Below, piece by piece: positions 17,145 to 27,351 of a stretch of DNA of 64,000 bases. The translations under genes and the position numbers were made by a program. The DNA comes from Erwinia billingiae Eb661 (lineage in GTDB: Bacteria > Pseudomonadota > Gammaproteobacteria > Enterobacterales > Enterobacteriaceae): positions 2,976,001 through 3,040,000 of the forward strand of contig NC_014306.1 in the NCBI RefSeq assembly GCF_000196615.1, in the 5' to 3' direction. Each line of letters begins with the position of its first letter. Position 1 is the stretch's first letter. Under the pieces are notes generated by a model. The model ran no database searches. It had not been told where the DNA came from and saw only the letters and a list, made by a program, of their open reading frames with translations.

Positions 17145-18448
17145 TCACTTTGCCACTTGTTGTTACTTCCGGGACCAAAACCACGACGTCCAGTCATTCC
17201 GCCTCTGCGTCAGCGTCAGCAGACGTGGGGACCGATACCACCACCGCCGCAGCCGGCGAAGCGTCCGCTGCGGGTGAAGGCACCGCTAAAGGCTTTTTGA
17301 CCCTGTTGGGAAACAAGCTGCTGACCCTGGCGCAACAGAGCGAAAAAGGCCAGGCCACCACCGCCGCAGCCACCACCGCGGCTGCCGGTGAAACGGCTGA
17401 CGCGGGCCAGTCTTCCAAAGCCAGGCTGAATGCTCTGCTGGCGGCGCTGGACAAGCCTGAAACCCTGAGTGCCCTGCTGCAGCCCGAGAAAACCGGCAAA
17501 GACATCAAGACCGACGATAAAACCACGGACGAAAGTCAGGCCGCCGCGCCAACGCTGAATCAGAGCGATATGCAAACGCTGCAGGCGCTGTTCGCCATGC
17601 TGCCACCCACCACCGCCCAGCCGGTGACGACACAGGCCAAAGGCACCGAATCGCTGTCTGACGAACAAAGCATTAAGGGCGCGAAGCAGTCGACCCTCGC
17701 TTCGCTGCTCGGCGCGGACACCACGGAAGAGAGTGATAAAGGCAACGTCAGCGGCAAGGCTGATACGGCCACCACCACCGCATCCACTGCCGGCGCGTCT
17801 CAGAAAGCCACGGTGGATACCAGCGTGCTGAACACCGCTTTCCAGCAGGCCATGGGCCACACGGGCAAAGAGACAGATAAAGAAAATTCAAGTTCTGCCC
17901 CCGCGTCGACGATAACCAATAATGTTATCAGTGCGGCTTCTTCACTGACCACGCCGGTCACCACTTCACTGGTGACGGCGCCGGCCAGCGCGCAGCTAAG
18001 TTCACAGCTTGGCAGCCAGGAGTGGCAGCAGGCGTTAGGTCAGCAGATCCTGATGTTCAGCAAAAACGGTCAGCAAACGGCTGAACTGCATTTGCATCCA
18101 CAGGATTTGGGCAGCATTCAGATCAGTCTGAAGCTGGATAACGACCAGGCGCAGTTGAATATGGTGTCGGGCCACAGCCAGGTTCGTGCGGCGTTGGAAG
18201 CGGCTATTCCGCAGCTGCGTACCGCACTGGCAGAAAACGGCATCAACCTCGGCCAGAGTAACGTTAGCAGCGATGCGTTCCAGCAGGGTCAGAGCTCTGG
18301 CAACCAGCAGGATCCGCAGCGTAATAACTCACGTGGTAACACATTTAGTCTTGCAGCAGAAAACGACAGTGATGTCACCGCGATTGCCGTTCCAGCCTCA
18401 TTACAGGCGCGTGCAGCCGGTTCCAACGCTGTTGATATTTTCGCCTGA
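17141..18448 (+). CDS. fliK: FliK, hook-length control protein
   Basis: A 435-residue secreted ruler that sets hook length and flips FlhB specificity. The N-terminal and central two thirds are Ala/Thr/Ser-rich and low in order; the C-terminal domain carries the conserved LHPQDLGSIQISLKLDN and VRAALEAAIPQLR segments. It is longer than E. coli FliK (about 375), mostly in the disordered ruler part. ATG overlaps the fliJ stop. The 150-base gap before fliL marks the end of this unit. Confidence 0.95.
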   Translation: MITLPLVVTSGTKTTTSSHSASASASADVGTDTTTAAAGEASAAGEGTAKGFLTLLGNKLLTLAQQSEKGQATTAAATTAAAGETADAGQSSKARLNALLAALDKPETLSALLQPEKTGKDIKTDDKTTDESQAAAPTLNQSDMQTLQALFAMLPPTTAQPVTTQAKGTESLSDEQSIKGAKQSTLASLLGADTTEESDKGNVSGKADTATTTASTAGASQKATVDTSVLNTAFQQAMGHTGKETDKENSSSAPASTITNNVISAASSLTTPVTTSLVTAPASAQLSSQLGSQEWQQALGQQILMFSKNGQQTAELHLHPQDLGSIQISLKLDNDQAQLNMVSGHSQVRAALEAAIPQLRTALAENGINLGQSNVSSDAFQQGQSSGNQQDPQRNNSRGNTFSLAAENDSDVTAIAVPASLQARAAGSNAVDIFA

Positions 18449-18598
18449 CGGTGACAAACGCATAAGCTAGTGGCAAAACGCGCGTCTTATCTGCCTATTG
18501 TTTAGCGCAAGACGCGCCATAATCTGCCCATAACACCGTGGGATAGCGGATTAAGTGGCACCGCACCTCGAAGATAATCACAGGAAGTTATAGCTCAT

Positions 18599-19078
18599 AT
18601 GACTGATAAGAAAGCCAAAAGCGGCAAACGTAAGCTCCTGATACCCCTGTTACTGCTCGTAACAGTGGTTGCTTGCAGCGTGGCGGGCTATATGGTCTGG
18701 CACATGATGAAGTCCCCTGCTGACAGTGCGAAGGCTGAAAAACCTGCCGTGCCTGTCGCACCGGTCTTCTATGCGCTGGACACCTTCACCGTTAACTTAA
18801 TCAATCCAGACAACGATCCCGATCGGGTGCTGTATGTTGGCTTTACGCTGCGTCTGCCTGACGAAGACACCCGTCGTCGCATTAACGACTATCTGCCGGA
18901 AGTTCGCAGCCGTCTGCTTTTGTTGCTCTCCCGCCAGGACGCTTCCGCGTTGAGCAGCGAGCAGGGCAAACAGGAACTGATGAAACAAATCAAAGCTGTA
19001 CTGGCACCACCGCTGGTACAAGGTGAACCTCAGCAGGTTGTGAACGATGTTCTGTTCACTGCCTTTATCCTGAGGTAG
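18599..19078 (+). CDS. fliL: FliL, basal-body associated membrane protein
   Basis: A 159-residue single-pass protein (TM about 15-37, [20 protein letters not shown]) with a periplasmic domain ([12 protein letters not shown]) that associates with stators and supports torque. AGGAAG lies about 10 bases before the ATG. First gene of fliLMNOPQR, 150 bases after fliK, so a promoter is likely in that gap. Confidence 0.95.
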   Translation: MTDKKAKSGKRKLLIPLLLLVTVVACSVAGYMVWHMMKSPADSAKAEKPAVPVAPVFYALDTFTVNLINPDNDPDRVLYVGFTLRLPDEDTRRRINDYLPEVRSRLLLLLSRQDASALSSEQGKQELMKQIKAVLAPPLVQGEPQQVVNDVLFTAFILR

Positions 19079-19083
19079 ACATT

Positions 19084-20091
19084 ATGGGCGACAGCATTCT
19101 CTCACAAGCGGAAATCGACGCACTGCTCAATGGCGACAGCGACAGTGCGGCAGAAGAAACCACCACCAGCAAGGGCGATAACGACATTCGTCCGTATGAT
19201 CCTAATACCCAGCGTCGCATGGTTCGCGAACGTCTGCAGGCGCTGGAGATCATCAACGAACGTTTTGCCCGCTCTTATCGCATGGCGTTGTTTAACCTGC
19301 TGCGCCGCAGCCCGGACATCACGGTAGGGGCGATTAAAATTCAGCCTTACCATGAGTTTGCCCGTAACCTGCCGGTGCCGACCAACCTGAACTTGATCCA
19401 CCTGAAGCCGCTGCGCGGTACGGCGTTGGTGGTGTTCTCGCCAAGCCTGGTGTTTATCGCCGTGGATAACCTGTTTGGCGGTGACGGTCGTTTCCCGACA
19501 AAAGTGGAAGGCCGCGAGTTTACCGCGACCGAACAGCGGGTGATCCGCCGCATGCTGAAACTGGCCCTTGAAGGCTACAGCGAAGCGTGGAAGCCGATTT
19601 ATCCGCTGGACGTAGAGTATGTGCGCTCAGAAATGCAGGTGAAGTTCACCAACATCACCACCTCGCCGAACGATATCGTGATCACCACGCCGTTCCAGGT
19701 CGAGATTGGTAACCTGGTCGGCGAGTTCAATATCTGTATCCCGTTCAGCATGATTGAGCCACTGCGTGAAACGCTGGTCAATCCACCGCTGGAGAACTCC
19801 CGTCAGGAAGACCAGAACTGGCGCGACACGCTGGTGAAGCAGGTTCAGCACTCCGAACTGGAGCTGATTGCCAACTTTGGTGAAGTGTCGATGCGCATTT
19901 CCCGTCTGCTGGCGCTGAAGCCAGGTGACGTTTTACCGATTGAAAAGCCGGACCGCATCATCGCCCATGTCGACGGCGTGCCGGTGTTAACCAGCCAGTA
20001 CGGCACCCTTAACGGGCAGTACGCGCTGCGTGTGGAACATCTGATTAACCCGATTTTGAATTCGATGAACGAGGAACAGCCCGATGAGTGA
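19084..20091 (+). CDS. fliM: FliM, flagellar motor switch protein
   Basis: A 335-residue C-ring protein that binds phospho-CheY and switches rotation. The N-terminal ILSQAEIDALLNG is the CheY-binding peptide, and the middle domain motif LFGGDGR is present. The stop overlaps fliN by 8 bases. Confidence 0.97.
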   Translation: MGDSILSQAEIDALLNGDSDSAAEETTTSKGDNDIRPYDPNTQRRMVRERLQALEIINERFARSYRMALFNLLRRSPDITVGAIKIQPYHEFARNLPVPTNLNLIHLKPLRGTALVVFSPSLVFIAVDNLFGGDGRFPTKVEGREFTATEQRVIRRMLKLALEGYSEAWKPIYPLDVEYVRSEMQVKFTNITTSPNDIVITTPFQVEIGNLVGEFNICIPFSMIEPLRETLVNPPLENSRQEDQNWRDTLVKQVQHSELELIANFGEVSMRISRLLALKPGDVLPIEKPDRIIAHVDGVPVLTSQYGTLNGQYALRVEHLINPILNSMNEEQPDE

Positions 20092-20485
20092 TACGAATAA
20101 GCCGTCCGAAGACGACATCTCCGCGGACGACCTGTGGGCTGACGCGATGAATGAGCAAGCTAGCACGCCGTCTTCTGAAGGGGTGTTTAAATCTCTGGAG
20201 AGCAACGATATCACCGGTTCGCTGCAGGATATCGATCTGATTATGGACATCCCGGTCAAACTGACCGTGGAGCTCGGCCGCACCAAAATGACCATTAAAG
20301 AGCTGCTGCGTCTGACTCAGGGTTCCGTGGTCTCACTGGAAGGCCTGGCGGGCGAGCCGCTGGATATCCTGATCAACGGCTATCTGATTGCGCAGGGTGA
20401 AGTGGTGGTGGTGGCCGATAAATACGGCGTGCGTATCACCGACATCATCACCCCGACCGAACGTATGCGTCGTCTGAGCCGCTAA
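20084..20485 (+). CDS. fliN: FliN, flagellar motor switch protein
   Basis: A 133-residue C-ring protein with a variable acidic N-terminus and a conserved SpoA domain from about residue 55 (IPVKLTVELGRTKMTIKELL, then PLDILINGYLIAQGEVVVV). It forms the lower C ring with FliM and docks FliH. fliO follows with no gap. Confidence 0.97.
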   Translation: MSDTNKPSEDDISADDLWADAMNEQASTPSSEGVFKSLESNDITGSLQDIDLIMDIPVKLTVELGRTKMTIKELLRLTQGSVVSLEGLAGEPLDILINGYLIAQGEVVVVADKYGVRITDIITPTERMRRLSR

Positions 20486-20881
20486 ATGAAGACCGGTTCA
20501 CTCCAGCCAATACCAGCAGGTCAGCCTGCTGTGTCCACCGGTTCGATGCTGACGCAGGTCAGCAGCGTGCTGGCGGTGATTATCCTGCTGATCCTGGCCT
20601 GTGCCTGGATAGCAAAACGCTTTGGCTTTACGCCGAAACGCGGCATTCGCGGGCAAAGCAGCCTGACCGTCAGCGCCAGTTGCCAGGTTGGCCAGCGCGA
20701 ACGCGTGGTGATTGTCGACGTGGAAGATGCCCGTTTGGTGCTGGGTGTGACCGGTCAACAGATTACCCATTTACATACCCTGCCGCCTAAACCGCAGCAG
20801 GAAAATCCGGAGCCTCCGGCTGCGACGGCAGACTTCCGTCAGGTGTTACAGTCCCTACTCAAACGCCCCGGTAAGCCATAA
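20486..20881 (+). CDS. fliO: FliO, flagellar export-gate assembly protein
   Basis: A 131-residue bitopic membrane protein that helps FliP form its ring. One TM segment lies at about residues 25-43 ([17 protein letters not shown]), followed by a basic cytoplasmic domain. The last base of the stop overlaps the fliP ATG. Confidence 0.92.
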   Translation: MKTGSLQPIPAGQPAVSTGSMLTQVSSVLAVIILLILACAWIAKRFGFTPKRGIRGQSSLTVSASCQVGQRERVVIVDVEDARLVLGVTGQQITHLHTLPPKPQQENPEPPAATADFRQVLQSLLKRPGKP

Positions 20882-21615
20882 TGAAACGCTTTCTTCCTCT
20901 GCTGGCGCTGTTTTTACTGATCGCGCCTGATGTGCACGCGCAGCTGCCTGGCCTGATGAGCCACCCAACCGCCAACGGCGGCCAGAGTTGGTCATTACCG
21001 GTACAGACGCTGGTCTTCATCACCTCGCTGACCTTCCTGCCCGCCATCCTGCTGATGATGACCAGCTTCACCCGCATCATTATCGTGTTTGGCCTGCTGC
21101 GTAACGCACTGGGCACGCCGTCCGCACCGCCGAACCAGGTGCTGCTCGGTCTGGCGCTGTTCCTGACCTTCTTTATTATGGGTCCAGTGTTCGACAAAAT
21201 TTACCAGGATGCTTATCTGCCGTTCAGTCAGGACAAGATCAGCATGCAGGATGCGATTGATAAAGGGGCACAGCCGCTGCGTGAGTTTATGCTGCGCCAG
21301 ACCCGTGAAGCCGACCTTGCGCTGTTTGCCCGTCTCTCCAACTCCCCGCCATTGCAGGGACCGGAAGCCGTGCCGATGCGTATTCTGTTACCCGCCTATG
21401 TCACCAGCGAATTGAAAACGGCTTTCCAGATTGGTTTTACCGTGTTTATCCCGTTTTTGATTATCGACCTGGTGGTTGCCAGCGTACTGATGGCGCTGGG
21501 GATGATGATGGTGCCACCGGCCACTATCTCACTGCCCTTTAAGCTGATGCTGTTTGTATTAGTTGACGGCTGGTCGCTGTTGGTCAGCTCGCTGGCGCAA
21601 AGTTTTTACAGTTAA
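20881..21615 (+). CDS. fliP: FliP, flagellar export-gate channel protein
   Basis: A 244-residue polytopic protein with a cleavable signal peptide (ends about residue 20, DVHAQ) and four later spans. Motifs [20 protein letters not shown] and [13 protein letters not shown] are family signatures. It forms the central pore of the export gate with FliQ and FliR. The 81-base gap to fliQ is wider than usual for this pair. Confidence 0.97.
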   Translation: MKRFLPLLALFLLIAPDVHAQLPGLMSHPTANGGQSWSLPVQTLVFITSLTFLPAILLMMTSFTRIIIVFGLLRNALGTPSAPPNQVLLGLALFLTFFIMGPVFDKIYQDAYLPFSQDKISMQDAIDKGAQPLREFMLRQTREADLALFARLSNSPPLQGPEAVPMRILLPAYVTSELKTAFQIGFTVFIPFLIIDLVVASVLMALGMMMVPPATISLPFKLMLFVLVDGWSLLVSSLAQSFYS

Positions 21616-21696
21616 CCGTTTATTTGCCAAAAAAATTGAGGGCGGAGCCACTTCGCCCCGAAAAATGCACTTCCCTTTTATTTCTCCGGAGTCTCT

Positions 21697-21966
21697 ATGA
21701 CACCTGAATCGGTTATGGTTATCGGGCACGATGCAATGCAGGTTGCCCTGGCGGTTGCTGCCCCACTGCTGCTGGCCGCGTTGGTCAGCGGTCTGATTAT
21801 CAGCCTGCTGCAGGCGGCGACCCAGATCAACGAACAGACCCTCTCTTTTATCCCGAAAATCCTCGCGGTTGTCGCCACTATGGTGATCGCCGGGCCGTGG
21901 ATGCTGAATCTGGTACTCGACTATATGCGTACCCTGTTCACTAACCTCCCGTATATGATCGGTTAA
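21697..21966 (+). CDS. fliQ: FliQ, flagellar export-gate protein
   Basis: An 89-residue two-TM protein (spans about 17-38 and 53-73) with the conserved [16 protein letters not shown] loop. It packs around the FliP-FliR core. The stop overlaps the fliR ATG by one base. Confidence 0.96.
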   Translation: MTPESVMVIGHDAMQVALAVAAPLLLAALVSGLIISLLQAATQINEQTLSFIPKILAVVATMVIAGPWMLNLVLDYMRTLFTNLPYMIG

Positions 21967-22751
21967 TGATTAACATCGACAGCAGTCAGCTGGTGTTCTG
22001 GATCAGCCAACTCTTCTGGCCGCTGGCGCGTGTACTGGCGTTGATCATGACCGCGCCACTGCTGAGCGAGAAATCCATCAGCAAGAAAGTGAAAATCGGC
22101 CTCGGCGTGATGATCACTTACGTTTTGCTGCCTTCTTTACCGCCGACAAACGTGACGCTGTTCTCAGTTGGCGGATTCTGGCTGTTGATTCAGCAAATTC
22201 TGATTGGTGTGGCGATAGGTTTTACGATGCAATTCGCCTTCGCTGCGGTGCGGACGGCGGGAGAAGTGATTGGTTTGCAAATGGGACTGTCCTTTGCCAC
22301 GTTCTTCGATCCGGCCAGCCGTTTGAACATGCCGGTACTGGCACGATTTCTCGATATGCTGGCCATGCTGCTGTTTTTGTCCTTCAACGGACACCTCTGG
22401 CTGATCTCGATGGTTGCCGACAGTTTTCACACCTTGCCAATCGGCGGCGATCCGATCAACGGCAATGCTTTCCTTGCCCTGACCAAAGCGGCCAGTCTAA
22501 TTTTCCTTAACGGTCTGCGATTAGCGCTACCGTTGATAACTCTGCTCCTCACCCTTAACCTGGCACTGGGTTTGTTAAACCGTGTTGCACCTCAACTGTC
22601 GGTTTTCGCTATTGGCTTCCCGGTCACCTTATCTATAGGGATCATCTTCATTAGCCTGATGATGCCCCTCCTCGCCCCATTCTGTGAGCATTTGTTCAGT
22701 GAAGTGTTTGATTTACTCGCCAGTGTACTCAGCGAGATGCCCGCCAGATAA
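21966..22751 (+). CDS. fliR: FliR, flagellar export-gate protein
   Basis: A 261-residue polytopic protein, typical length, with [17 protein letters not shown] near the start and six or more spans. It completes the FliPQR channel and contacts FlhB. Last gene of the fliL-R unit. Confidence 0.96.
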   Translation: MINIDSSQLVFWISQLFWPLARVLALIMTAPLLSEKSISKKVKIGLGVMITYVLLPSLPPTNVTLFSVGGFWLLIQQILIGVAIGFTMQFAFAAVRTAGEVIGLQMGLSFATFFDPASRLNMPVLARFLDMLAMLLFLSFNGHLWLISMVADSFHTLPIGGDPINGNAFLALTKAASLIFLNGLRLALPLITLLLTLNLALGLLNRVAPQLSVFAIGFPVTLSIGIIFISLMMPLLAPFCEHLFSEVFDLLASVLSEMPAR

Positions 22752-23403
22752 ATTAATGTATCCATAGATCATAATGTCGCTACTGTTAAGTATGTGAAAT
22801 GTGTTTGTGCATTTTTCGAACCAAAATTATCAGAATTTCATTAAGGAAATTCTGATAAGTTAATTCGGACAATGAAAATTATTCTTATTAAATCCCAGTT
22901 AGCGTATTTTGATTTTCGAAACGGGTAGATTGTTACGGGAACGTTAACGTTCATAAAACAAACAACTGCCTGTTTTTACTGGAAATTTTATTTTTGGTGG
23001 TTTATCTTGTGTCAAACCGCATTTTGCGGCATTGTCAACACACCACACAGCGTCACACATTCGCATGACGAATGTTTTTTAGGAATCGTCCTATCAGACT
23101 TTTCTGTGTTTTGCGCGATAGTGGCGTGGCTCACAAAAAACATGCTGCATGCTGTGCTAAGAAAATTTGCCAGTCACTCATTCTGAACGTGGATTTTCAG
23201 CGTCGAAAGACTGGTTTTATCTGCTGACTAAACCTAAATATTACCTCGGGCATGGACAGATCTGACCAGTGGGCGCTCGCTCACACAGATTTACTGCCGG
23301 GTAAATAATAAGATCGTCATAAGAACAATTTACTCTTGTAACTACACAAACGCGTAATTCATCGTTGATTTAAACGGATAACAATTTGGTGAGGGTCGCT
23401 ACA
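22752..23403 (+). other. Long AT-rich rcsA upstream region
   Basis: About 650 bases without a supported gene, markedly AT-rich, as expected for the H-NS-silenced control region of rcsA. It contains the RcsAB box at 23079-23093. I did not recognise a DsrA-like RNA here. Confidence 0.6.
23079..23093 (+). promoter_or_regulatory. RcsAB box
   Basis: TTAGGAATCGTCCTA is palindromic (TAGGA-ATCG-TCCTA) and matches the RcsAB consensus TaAGaatatTCctA. It lies about 310 bases before rcsA, the position of the autoregulatory box in other enterobacteria. Confidence 0.8.
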
Positions 23404-24039
23404 ATGCCAACAATTATAATGGATTCATGCAGCTATACACGGCTAGGGCTTACCGATTATATGACTGTGAAGGGTGTTAAAAAGAAAAACATTACTTCCG
23501 TCACTGACATTGATCAATTACAAGCAAAATGCCAACAGTATCAGCCAGGCGTGGTTTTTATTAACGAAGATTGTTTCATTCATGAAGCAGATGCCAGTCA
23601 GCGCATAAGAAATATTATTATGCAGCATCCTGACACGCTGTTCTTTATCTTCATGGCCATATCTAACATCCATTTTGAGGAATATCTCTACGTTCGTAAG
23701 AACCTGATTATTACATCAAAATCGATTAAGCCGGCCACTCTGGATAATTTATTGCTTTCTTATTTTCAAAAGAAACTCAATGTTTCCCCGCGGTATTCCG
23801 CAGGTTTCGACGTGCATCCACTGACGCTGAGCCAAACAGAATCAAATATGCTTAAAATGTGGATGTCTGGCCACGATACAATTCAAATATCGGATAAAAT
23901 GCAAATTAAGGCCAAGACGGTTTCCTCCCATAAAGGAAATATTAAACGCAAAATTAAAACACACAACAAACAAGTTATTTATCATGTGGTCCGTTTGACG
24001 GACAATGTCACCAGTGGCATTTATGTTAATGTGAGATAA
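23404..24039 (+). CDS. rcsA: RcsA, capsule transcription co-activator
   Basis: A 211-residue LuxR-type regulator that pairs with RcsB to activate exopolysaccharide operons and repress flhDC. The start at 23404 ([16 protein letters not shown]) matches the E. coli N-terminus and has GAGGG 8 bases upstream; the frame from 23386 is too early. The C-terminal helix-turn-helix (about 145-205) is almost identical to E. coli: [19 protein letters not shown]. In most species RcsA is degraded by Lon. The RcsAB box upstream predicts autoregulation. Confidence 0.97.
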   Translation: MPTIIMDSCSYTRLGLTDYMTVKGVKKKNITSVTDIDQLQAKCQQYQPGVVFINEDCFIHEADASQRIRNIIMQHPDTLFFIFMAISNIHFEEYLYVRKNLIITSKSIKPATLDNLLLSYFQKKLNVSPRYSAGFDVHPLTLSQTESNMLKMWMSGHDTIQISDKMQIKAKTVSSHKGNIKRKIKTHNKQVIYHVVRLTDNVTSGIYVNVR

Positions 24040-24057
24040 TCACATCCTGCACAGTAA

Positions 24058-24090
24058 AAATGCCGGCGTTTGCCGGCTTTTTCTTTTTTT
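24058..24090 (+). terminator. Terminator after rcsA
   Basis: GCCGGC-GTTT-GCCGGC followed by TTTTTCTTTTTTT. Confidence 0.9.
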
Positions 24091-24123
24091 GAGCAAAGTG
24101 TTAACCAGATCTCATTTCCCCGC

Positions 24124-24150
24124 TAAGCCTTTTCCGCCTGTTGCCGATGT
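24124..24150 (+). promoter_or_regulatory. Sigma-28 (FliA) promoter for the chemoreceptor gene
   Basis: TAAG, a 15-base spacer and GCCGATGT match the flagellar consensus TAAA-N15-GCCGATAA with one mismatch in the -35 and two in the -10. It lies 58 bases before the chemoreceptor start. Confidence 0.75.
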
Positions 24151-24207
24151 TCTGTAGACAGACCGAAGCTCCCCGCTTCGCTTACCCCTTACAGAGAGCA
24201 AAAGGAC

Positions 24208-25911
24208 ATGAAATCATCACACCTCAATGCCGAACAAAACGGGATCAGTTTCTGGCAACATCTGCGACTGGTACCTTTATTTTCCGCGATCCTGGGTGGC
24301 ATCCTGCTGTTGTTTGCCCTGTGTATTGCGCTGGCAAGCTATTTTCTTATCCAGAGTAATCAGTCACTGAAGGACGTCACGGAAGAAATTCAGGTCCGAA
24401 TGGCGATTTCGAACAGTTCTAACCATTTACGTACCGCCCGCCTGAATATCATCCATGCCGGTGCCTCCGCCCGAATCGGCGAGATGGATGCCTTTAACGA
24501 TAATGTTAAGCAAACCGAAAAGCGTATTCAGCAAGCGACGGAAAGCTTTAATGCTTACCTGAATCGTCGGGTGAAAACCCCGGAAGATATGGCGCTGGAT
24601 GGCGAGCTGAAAACCAAATTCGATGCTTATGTCACTCAGGGCCTGTTGCCGATGGTGAAAAGCGCCAAAGACGGCAGTTTCGAAGGGGTGATTGCGCAGG
24701 AAACGGATTACACCCGTAAGTTTGATGATGCGTATAACGCCGTATTATTAAAAGCCATTGCCATTCGTACTCAACGCGCCGACGCCATTAATAAACAGGC
24801 CGAAGCACAAACCCGGCTGGGCTTTATTATGATGGCCGCCGCGTTTGCTGCCGCGCTGTTACTCACCCTGGCGACCTTTATCTTCCTGCGTCGTGTGGTG
24901 ATCACGCCACTGCGTCAGGCGGTTGAGCGAATTGAACATATTTCCCGTGGCGATTTGACCGCGCCGCTGCAAAACTGGGGAAGAAGTGAAATCGGCACGC
25001 TGGGCAGCAATCTGCAAAATATGCAGCAGTCGCTGGTGAAAACCGTCGGCACCGTCCGTGAAGGTGCGGTGGCGATTTATCAGGGTTCCAGCGAAATCTC
25101 CGCCGGCAACACCGACCTCTCCTCGCGCACCGAACAGCAGGCCGCCGCGCTGGAACAGACCGCAGCCAGTATGGAACAGCTGACCGCCACGGTGAAACAG
25201 AATGCCGAGAACGCGCATCATGCCAGCCAGCTGGCCGCCGATGCCTCAGGTAAAGCCAGTCAGGGCGGCGAAATTGTCTCTGGCGTGATCAGCACCATGA
25301 ACAATATCTCCACCAGCTCGAAGAAAATTGCCGAAATCACCACGGTGATCAACAGCATCGCCTTCCAGACCAATATTCTGGCGCTGAATGCGGCGGTCGA
25401 AGCCGCCAGGGCGGGAGAACAGGGTCGCGGTTTTGCCGTGGTCGCCAGCGAAGTGCGTAACCTGGCCCAACGCAGTGCGGGCGCGGCGAAAGAGATTGAA
25501 GGATTGATTTCTGAATCGGTGGAGTTGATTGGTAAAGGGTCTTCGCAGGTCAGCCATGCCGGCGACACCATGACCGACATTGTCGGTGCGGTGCGCCGTG
25601 TTACCGACATTATGGCCGAGATTGCCGCCGCCTCTGATGAACAGAGTCGCGGTATCCAGCAGGTCAGCCTGGCGGTGACCGAAATGGATAACGTGACGCA
25701 GCAGAACGCCTCGCTGGTTGAGGAAGCCTCAGCGGCCGCCTCTTCTCTGGAAGAACAGGCTTCACGCCTGACCCAGGCCGTTGCCGCCTTCCATCTGAGT
25801 GACAGCGCGCCACGCCGCGTAGCGCAGCCGGTTCACGCGGTTCAGCCTAAAGCCGCGCTGGCCACCGGCCGCCCTGCGCTGGCGAACAGCGACAACTGGG
25901 AAACCTTCTGA
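24208..25911 (+). CDS. Methyl-accepting chemotaxis protein (Tar/Tsr type)
   Basis: A 567-residue chemoreceptor: TM1 about 24-48, a periplasmic four-helix ligand domain about 50-200, TM2 about 206-228, HAMP about 228-280, then a long signalling hairpin whose tip holds [20 protein letters not shown]. It ends in NWETF, the CheR/CheB docking pentapeptide of high-abundance receptors, so it should be a full-strength receptor. The ligand cannot be named from sequence. A sigma-28-type promoter precedes it and a terminator follows, so it is a single-gene class III unit. Confidence 0.95.
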   Translation: MKSSHLNAEQNGISFWQHLRLVPLFSAILGGILLLFALCIALASYFLIQSNQSLKDVTEEIQVRMAISNSSNHLRTARLNIIHAGASARIGEMDAFNDNVKQTEKRIQQATESFNAYLNRRVKTPEDMALDGELKTKFDAYVTQGLLPMVKSAKDGSFEGVIAQETDYTRKFDDAYNAVLLKAIAIRTQRADAINKQAEAQTRLGFIMMAAAFAAALLLTLATFIFLRRVVITPLRQAVERIEHISRGDLTAPLQNWGRSEIGTLGSNLQNMQQSLVKTVGTVREGAVAIYQGSSEISAGNTDLSSRTEQQAAALEQTAASMEQLTATVKQNAENAHHASQLAADASGKASQGGEIVSGVISTMNNISTSSKKIAEITTVINSIAFQTNILALNAAVEAARAGEQGRGFAVVASEVRNLAQRSAGAAKEIEGLISESVELIGKGSSQVSHAGDTMTDIVGAVRRVTDIMAEIAAASDEQSRGIQQVSLAVTEMDNVTQQNASLVEEASAAASSLEEQASRLTQAVAAFHLSDSAPRRVAQPVHAVQPKAALATGRPALANSDNWETF

Positions 25912-25914
25912 TCG

Positions 25915-25944
25915 AAAAGGGGCGAACTTTTCAGTTCGCCCCTT
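25915..25944 (+). terminator. Terminator after the chemoreceptor gene
   Basis: AGGGGCGAAC-TTTTCA-GTTCGCCCCT, a 10-bp stem, then TCACTT. Confidence 0.75.
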
Positions 25945-26002
25945 CACTTCAATAACGCGCTGCCGGGTCAGAGGCAGCAGGATCGCAACACCGTTCCAGC
26001 CG

Positions 26003-26197
26003 TCAGGCTTCCGGATGTGGCTCCACAAAGATGCCATCGCTATGCCCAATCTCATTGAAGAACCAAATCCCCAGCGGATAGTCTTCCAGCGCAACCAGAA
26101 ACATCGTTCCCTCACTGAAATCTTCTACAGCCAGCACTTTGCCCGGTCGGCGTGGGCCTCCGTCGGTTTTGACCGTGACCCGATCGTTCACTTTCAT
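26003..26197 (-). CDS. dsrB: DsrB family protein
   Basis: A 64-residue small protein nearly identical over its core to E. coli DsrB ([19 protein letters not shown], then [12 protein letters not shown]). The fold resembles small KOW/SH3-like barrels. AGGGAGGA lies 5 bases upstream of the ATG. Synteny with rcsA is conserved. Its function is unknown; E. coli dsrB is stress (sigma-S) responsive. Confidence 0.95.
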   Translation of the reverse strand: MKVNDRVTVKTDGGPRRPGKVLAVEDFSEGTMFLVALEDYPLGIWFFNEIGHSDGIFVEPHPEA

Positions 26198-26262
26198 TGC
26201 GTTCCTCCCTTGATAGATGCGCTAAGTTTAACCGAAATTAACGCCTCTGGCAGTGGAGTCAT

Positions 26263-26421
26263 TTAACGACGTGCAATTACCCACACCGCGTGGATAATTC
26301 CCGGGATATAGCCGCAAAGCGTTAACAGGATATTCAGCCAGAACGCGCCGCCGAAACCGACCTGCATGAACACCCCAACTGGCGGTAAAATAATCGCAAT
26401 AATGATACGTAAAAGGTCCAT
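26263..26421 (-). CDS. YqaE/Pmp3-family membrane protein
   Basis: A 52-residue, two-span membrane protein (MDLLRIIIAIILPPVGVF and GFGGAFWLNILLTLCGYIPG) with the signature of the Pmp3 / UPF0057 family. GGAGG precedes the ATG by about 5 bases. Relatives in yeast and plants moderate membrane potential under salt stress; the bacterial role is not settled. It is likely a separate unit from dsrB, 65 bases away on the same strand. Confidence 0.9.
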   Translation of the reverse strand: MDLLRIIIAIILPPVGVFMQVGFGGAFWLNILLTLCGYIPGIIHAVWVIARR

Positions 26422-26654
26422 GTCGCCTCCATAGCGTGGATTGAAACTTATTATTGTCTAATCGACTGATAAGTATAGCCGTTATGCATAATGCCGCCCG
26501 GTGGCAGCGTGTAAAACAACGTAATGTCTGGCGCAACGCCTCTTTTCACTTTCTTAACGTTTCGCGGTGGGACTTCTGACAGGGAGATTGCATACACTCT
26601 CCCCACTGCACCATCCCCAAAGGCGCAGTCAACCTAAAAGTAACAAGGATTTTT

Positions 26655-26679
26655 GCCCGCGCAGCGCGGGCTTTTTTTT
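26655..26679 (+). terminator. Strong terminator without an assigned gene
   Basis: GCCCGC-GCA-GCGCGGGC with an eight-T tail. Nothing coding on the plus strand ends here, which suggests a small RNA whose 3' end this is. Confidence 0.8.
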
Positions 26680-26751
26680 GCCTGTTTCCCGCCTCCCCTT
26701 TCCTTCCCGCCATCTATACTCAGTTGATACGATCGGCTGAGGAACTCCGTG

Positions 26752-26985
26752 ATGACTATTGCAAAAGAGTACAGCGACAACGTTCAGCGTGAAGTCAATA
26801 TTGACGTTGAGGCGTTACTGGAAGCGATCCAGGATCGTTCCAGCGGCGAGGTCAAAGAGTTTATGGATAATGACCGCGCGCACAAAATCAGGGTGGATGG
26901 TCGGGAGTACCGTTCGTACACCGAACTGGCCGACGCCTTCGAACTCGATATCCGCGATTTTACGGTTTCGGAAGTGAACAGATAA
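26752..26985 (+). CDS. yodD: YodD family stress protein
   Basis: A 77-residue protein matching E. coli YodD (AKEYSDNVQREVNIDVEALL, and C-terminal ELADAFELDIRDFTVSEVNR). The ATG at 26752 is 9 bases after GAGGA; a GTG at 26749 is also possible. E. coli yodD is induced by peroxide, cadmium and acid; the molecular role is unknown. A hairpin (CCCGGCC-ATCT-GGCCGGG, 26993-27010) follows. Confidence 0.9.
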   Translation: MTIAKEYSDNVQREVNIDVEALLEAIQDRSSGEVKEFMDNDRAHKIRVDGREYRSYTELADAFELDIRDFTVSEVNR

Positions 26986-27351
26986 AAAAAATCCCGGCCA
27001 TCTGGCCGGGAATGAAAAATTCATTTGAAATTCGTTACAGAGGAAATTCTCTGACTGCAGCAGAGTACCTGACTTCTCTACTAAGACAAGTCCCAAGTTT
27101 CGCCAAAGTTGTACAGGATTGTGAAAATTGTACATGGCGTAAATCGGTCAACCCAATGCTGCCGCGTGTTGAGACGGCATTCTCATTTTATTTTGCCCTT
27201 GTACAACCCCCGCTATTTTTTAGGATAATTCTCATCACTTCTCCGGCCTTAACGGACAGTATTTCTGCGCTTCAGCCTTCGGAGTCTCCAGCCGGAGTTA
27301 TACTCTCTGATTATCCTGCATTTTTATCGTTGTGAACGAGGAGGATGGCTT
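26986..27351 (+). other. Intergenic region before mpgP
   Basis: About 365 bases with no supported gene. It holds the hairpin after yodD (26993-27010) and, at about 27218-27232, a partial match to the RcsAB consensus (TAGGATAATTCTC) that is too weak to call. The promoter of mpgP-gpgS is presumably here. Confidence 0.4.

Noticed and set aside
22752..23403. DsrA small RNA near rcsA
   Set aside because: No sequence resembling DsrA or its terminator was found.
27218..27232. RcsAB box before mpgP
   Set aside because: Only a partial consensus match without symmetry; not called.
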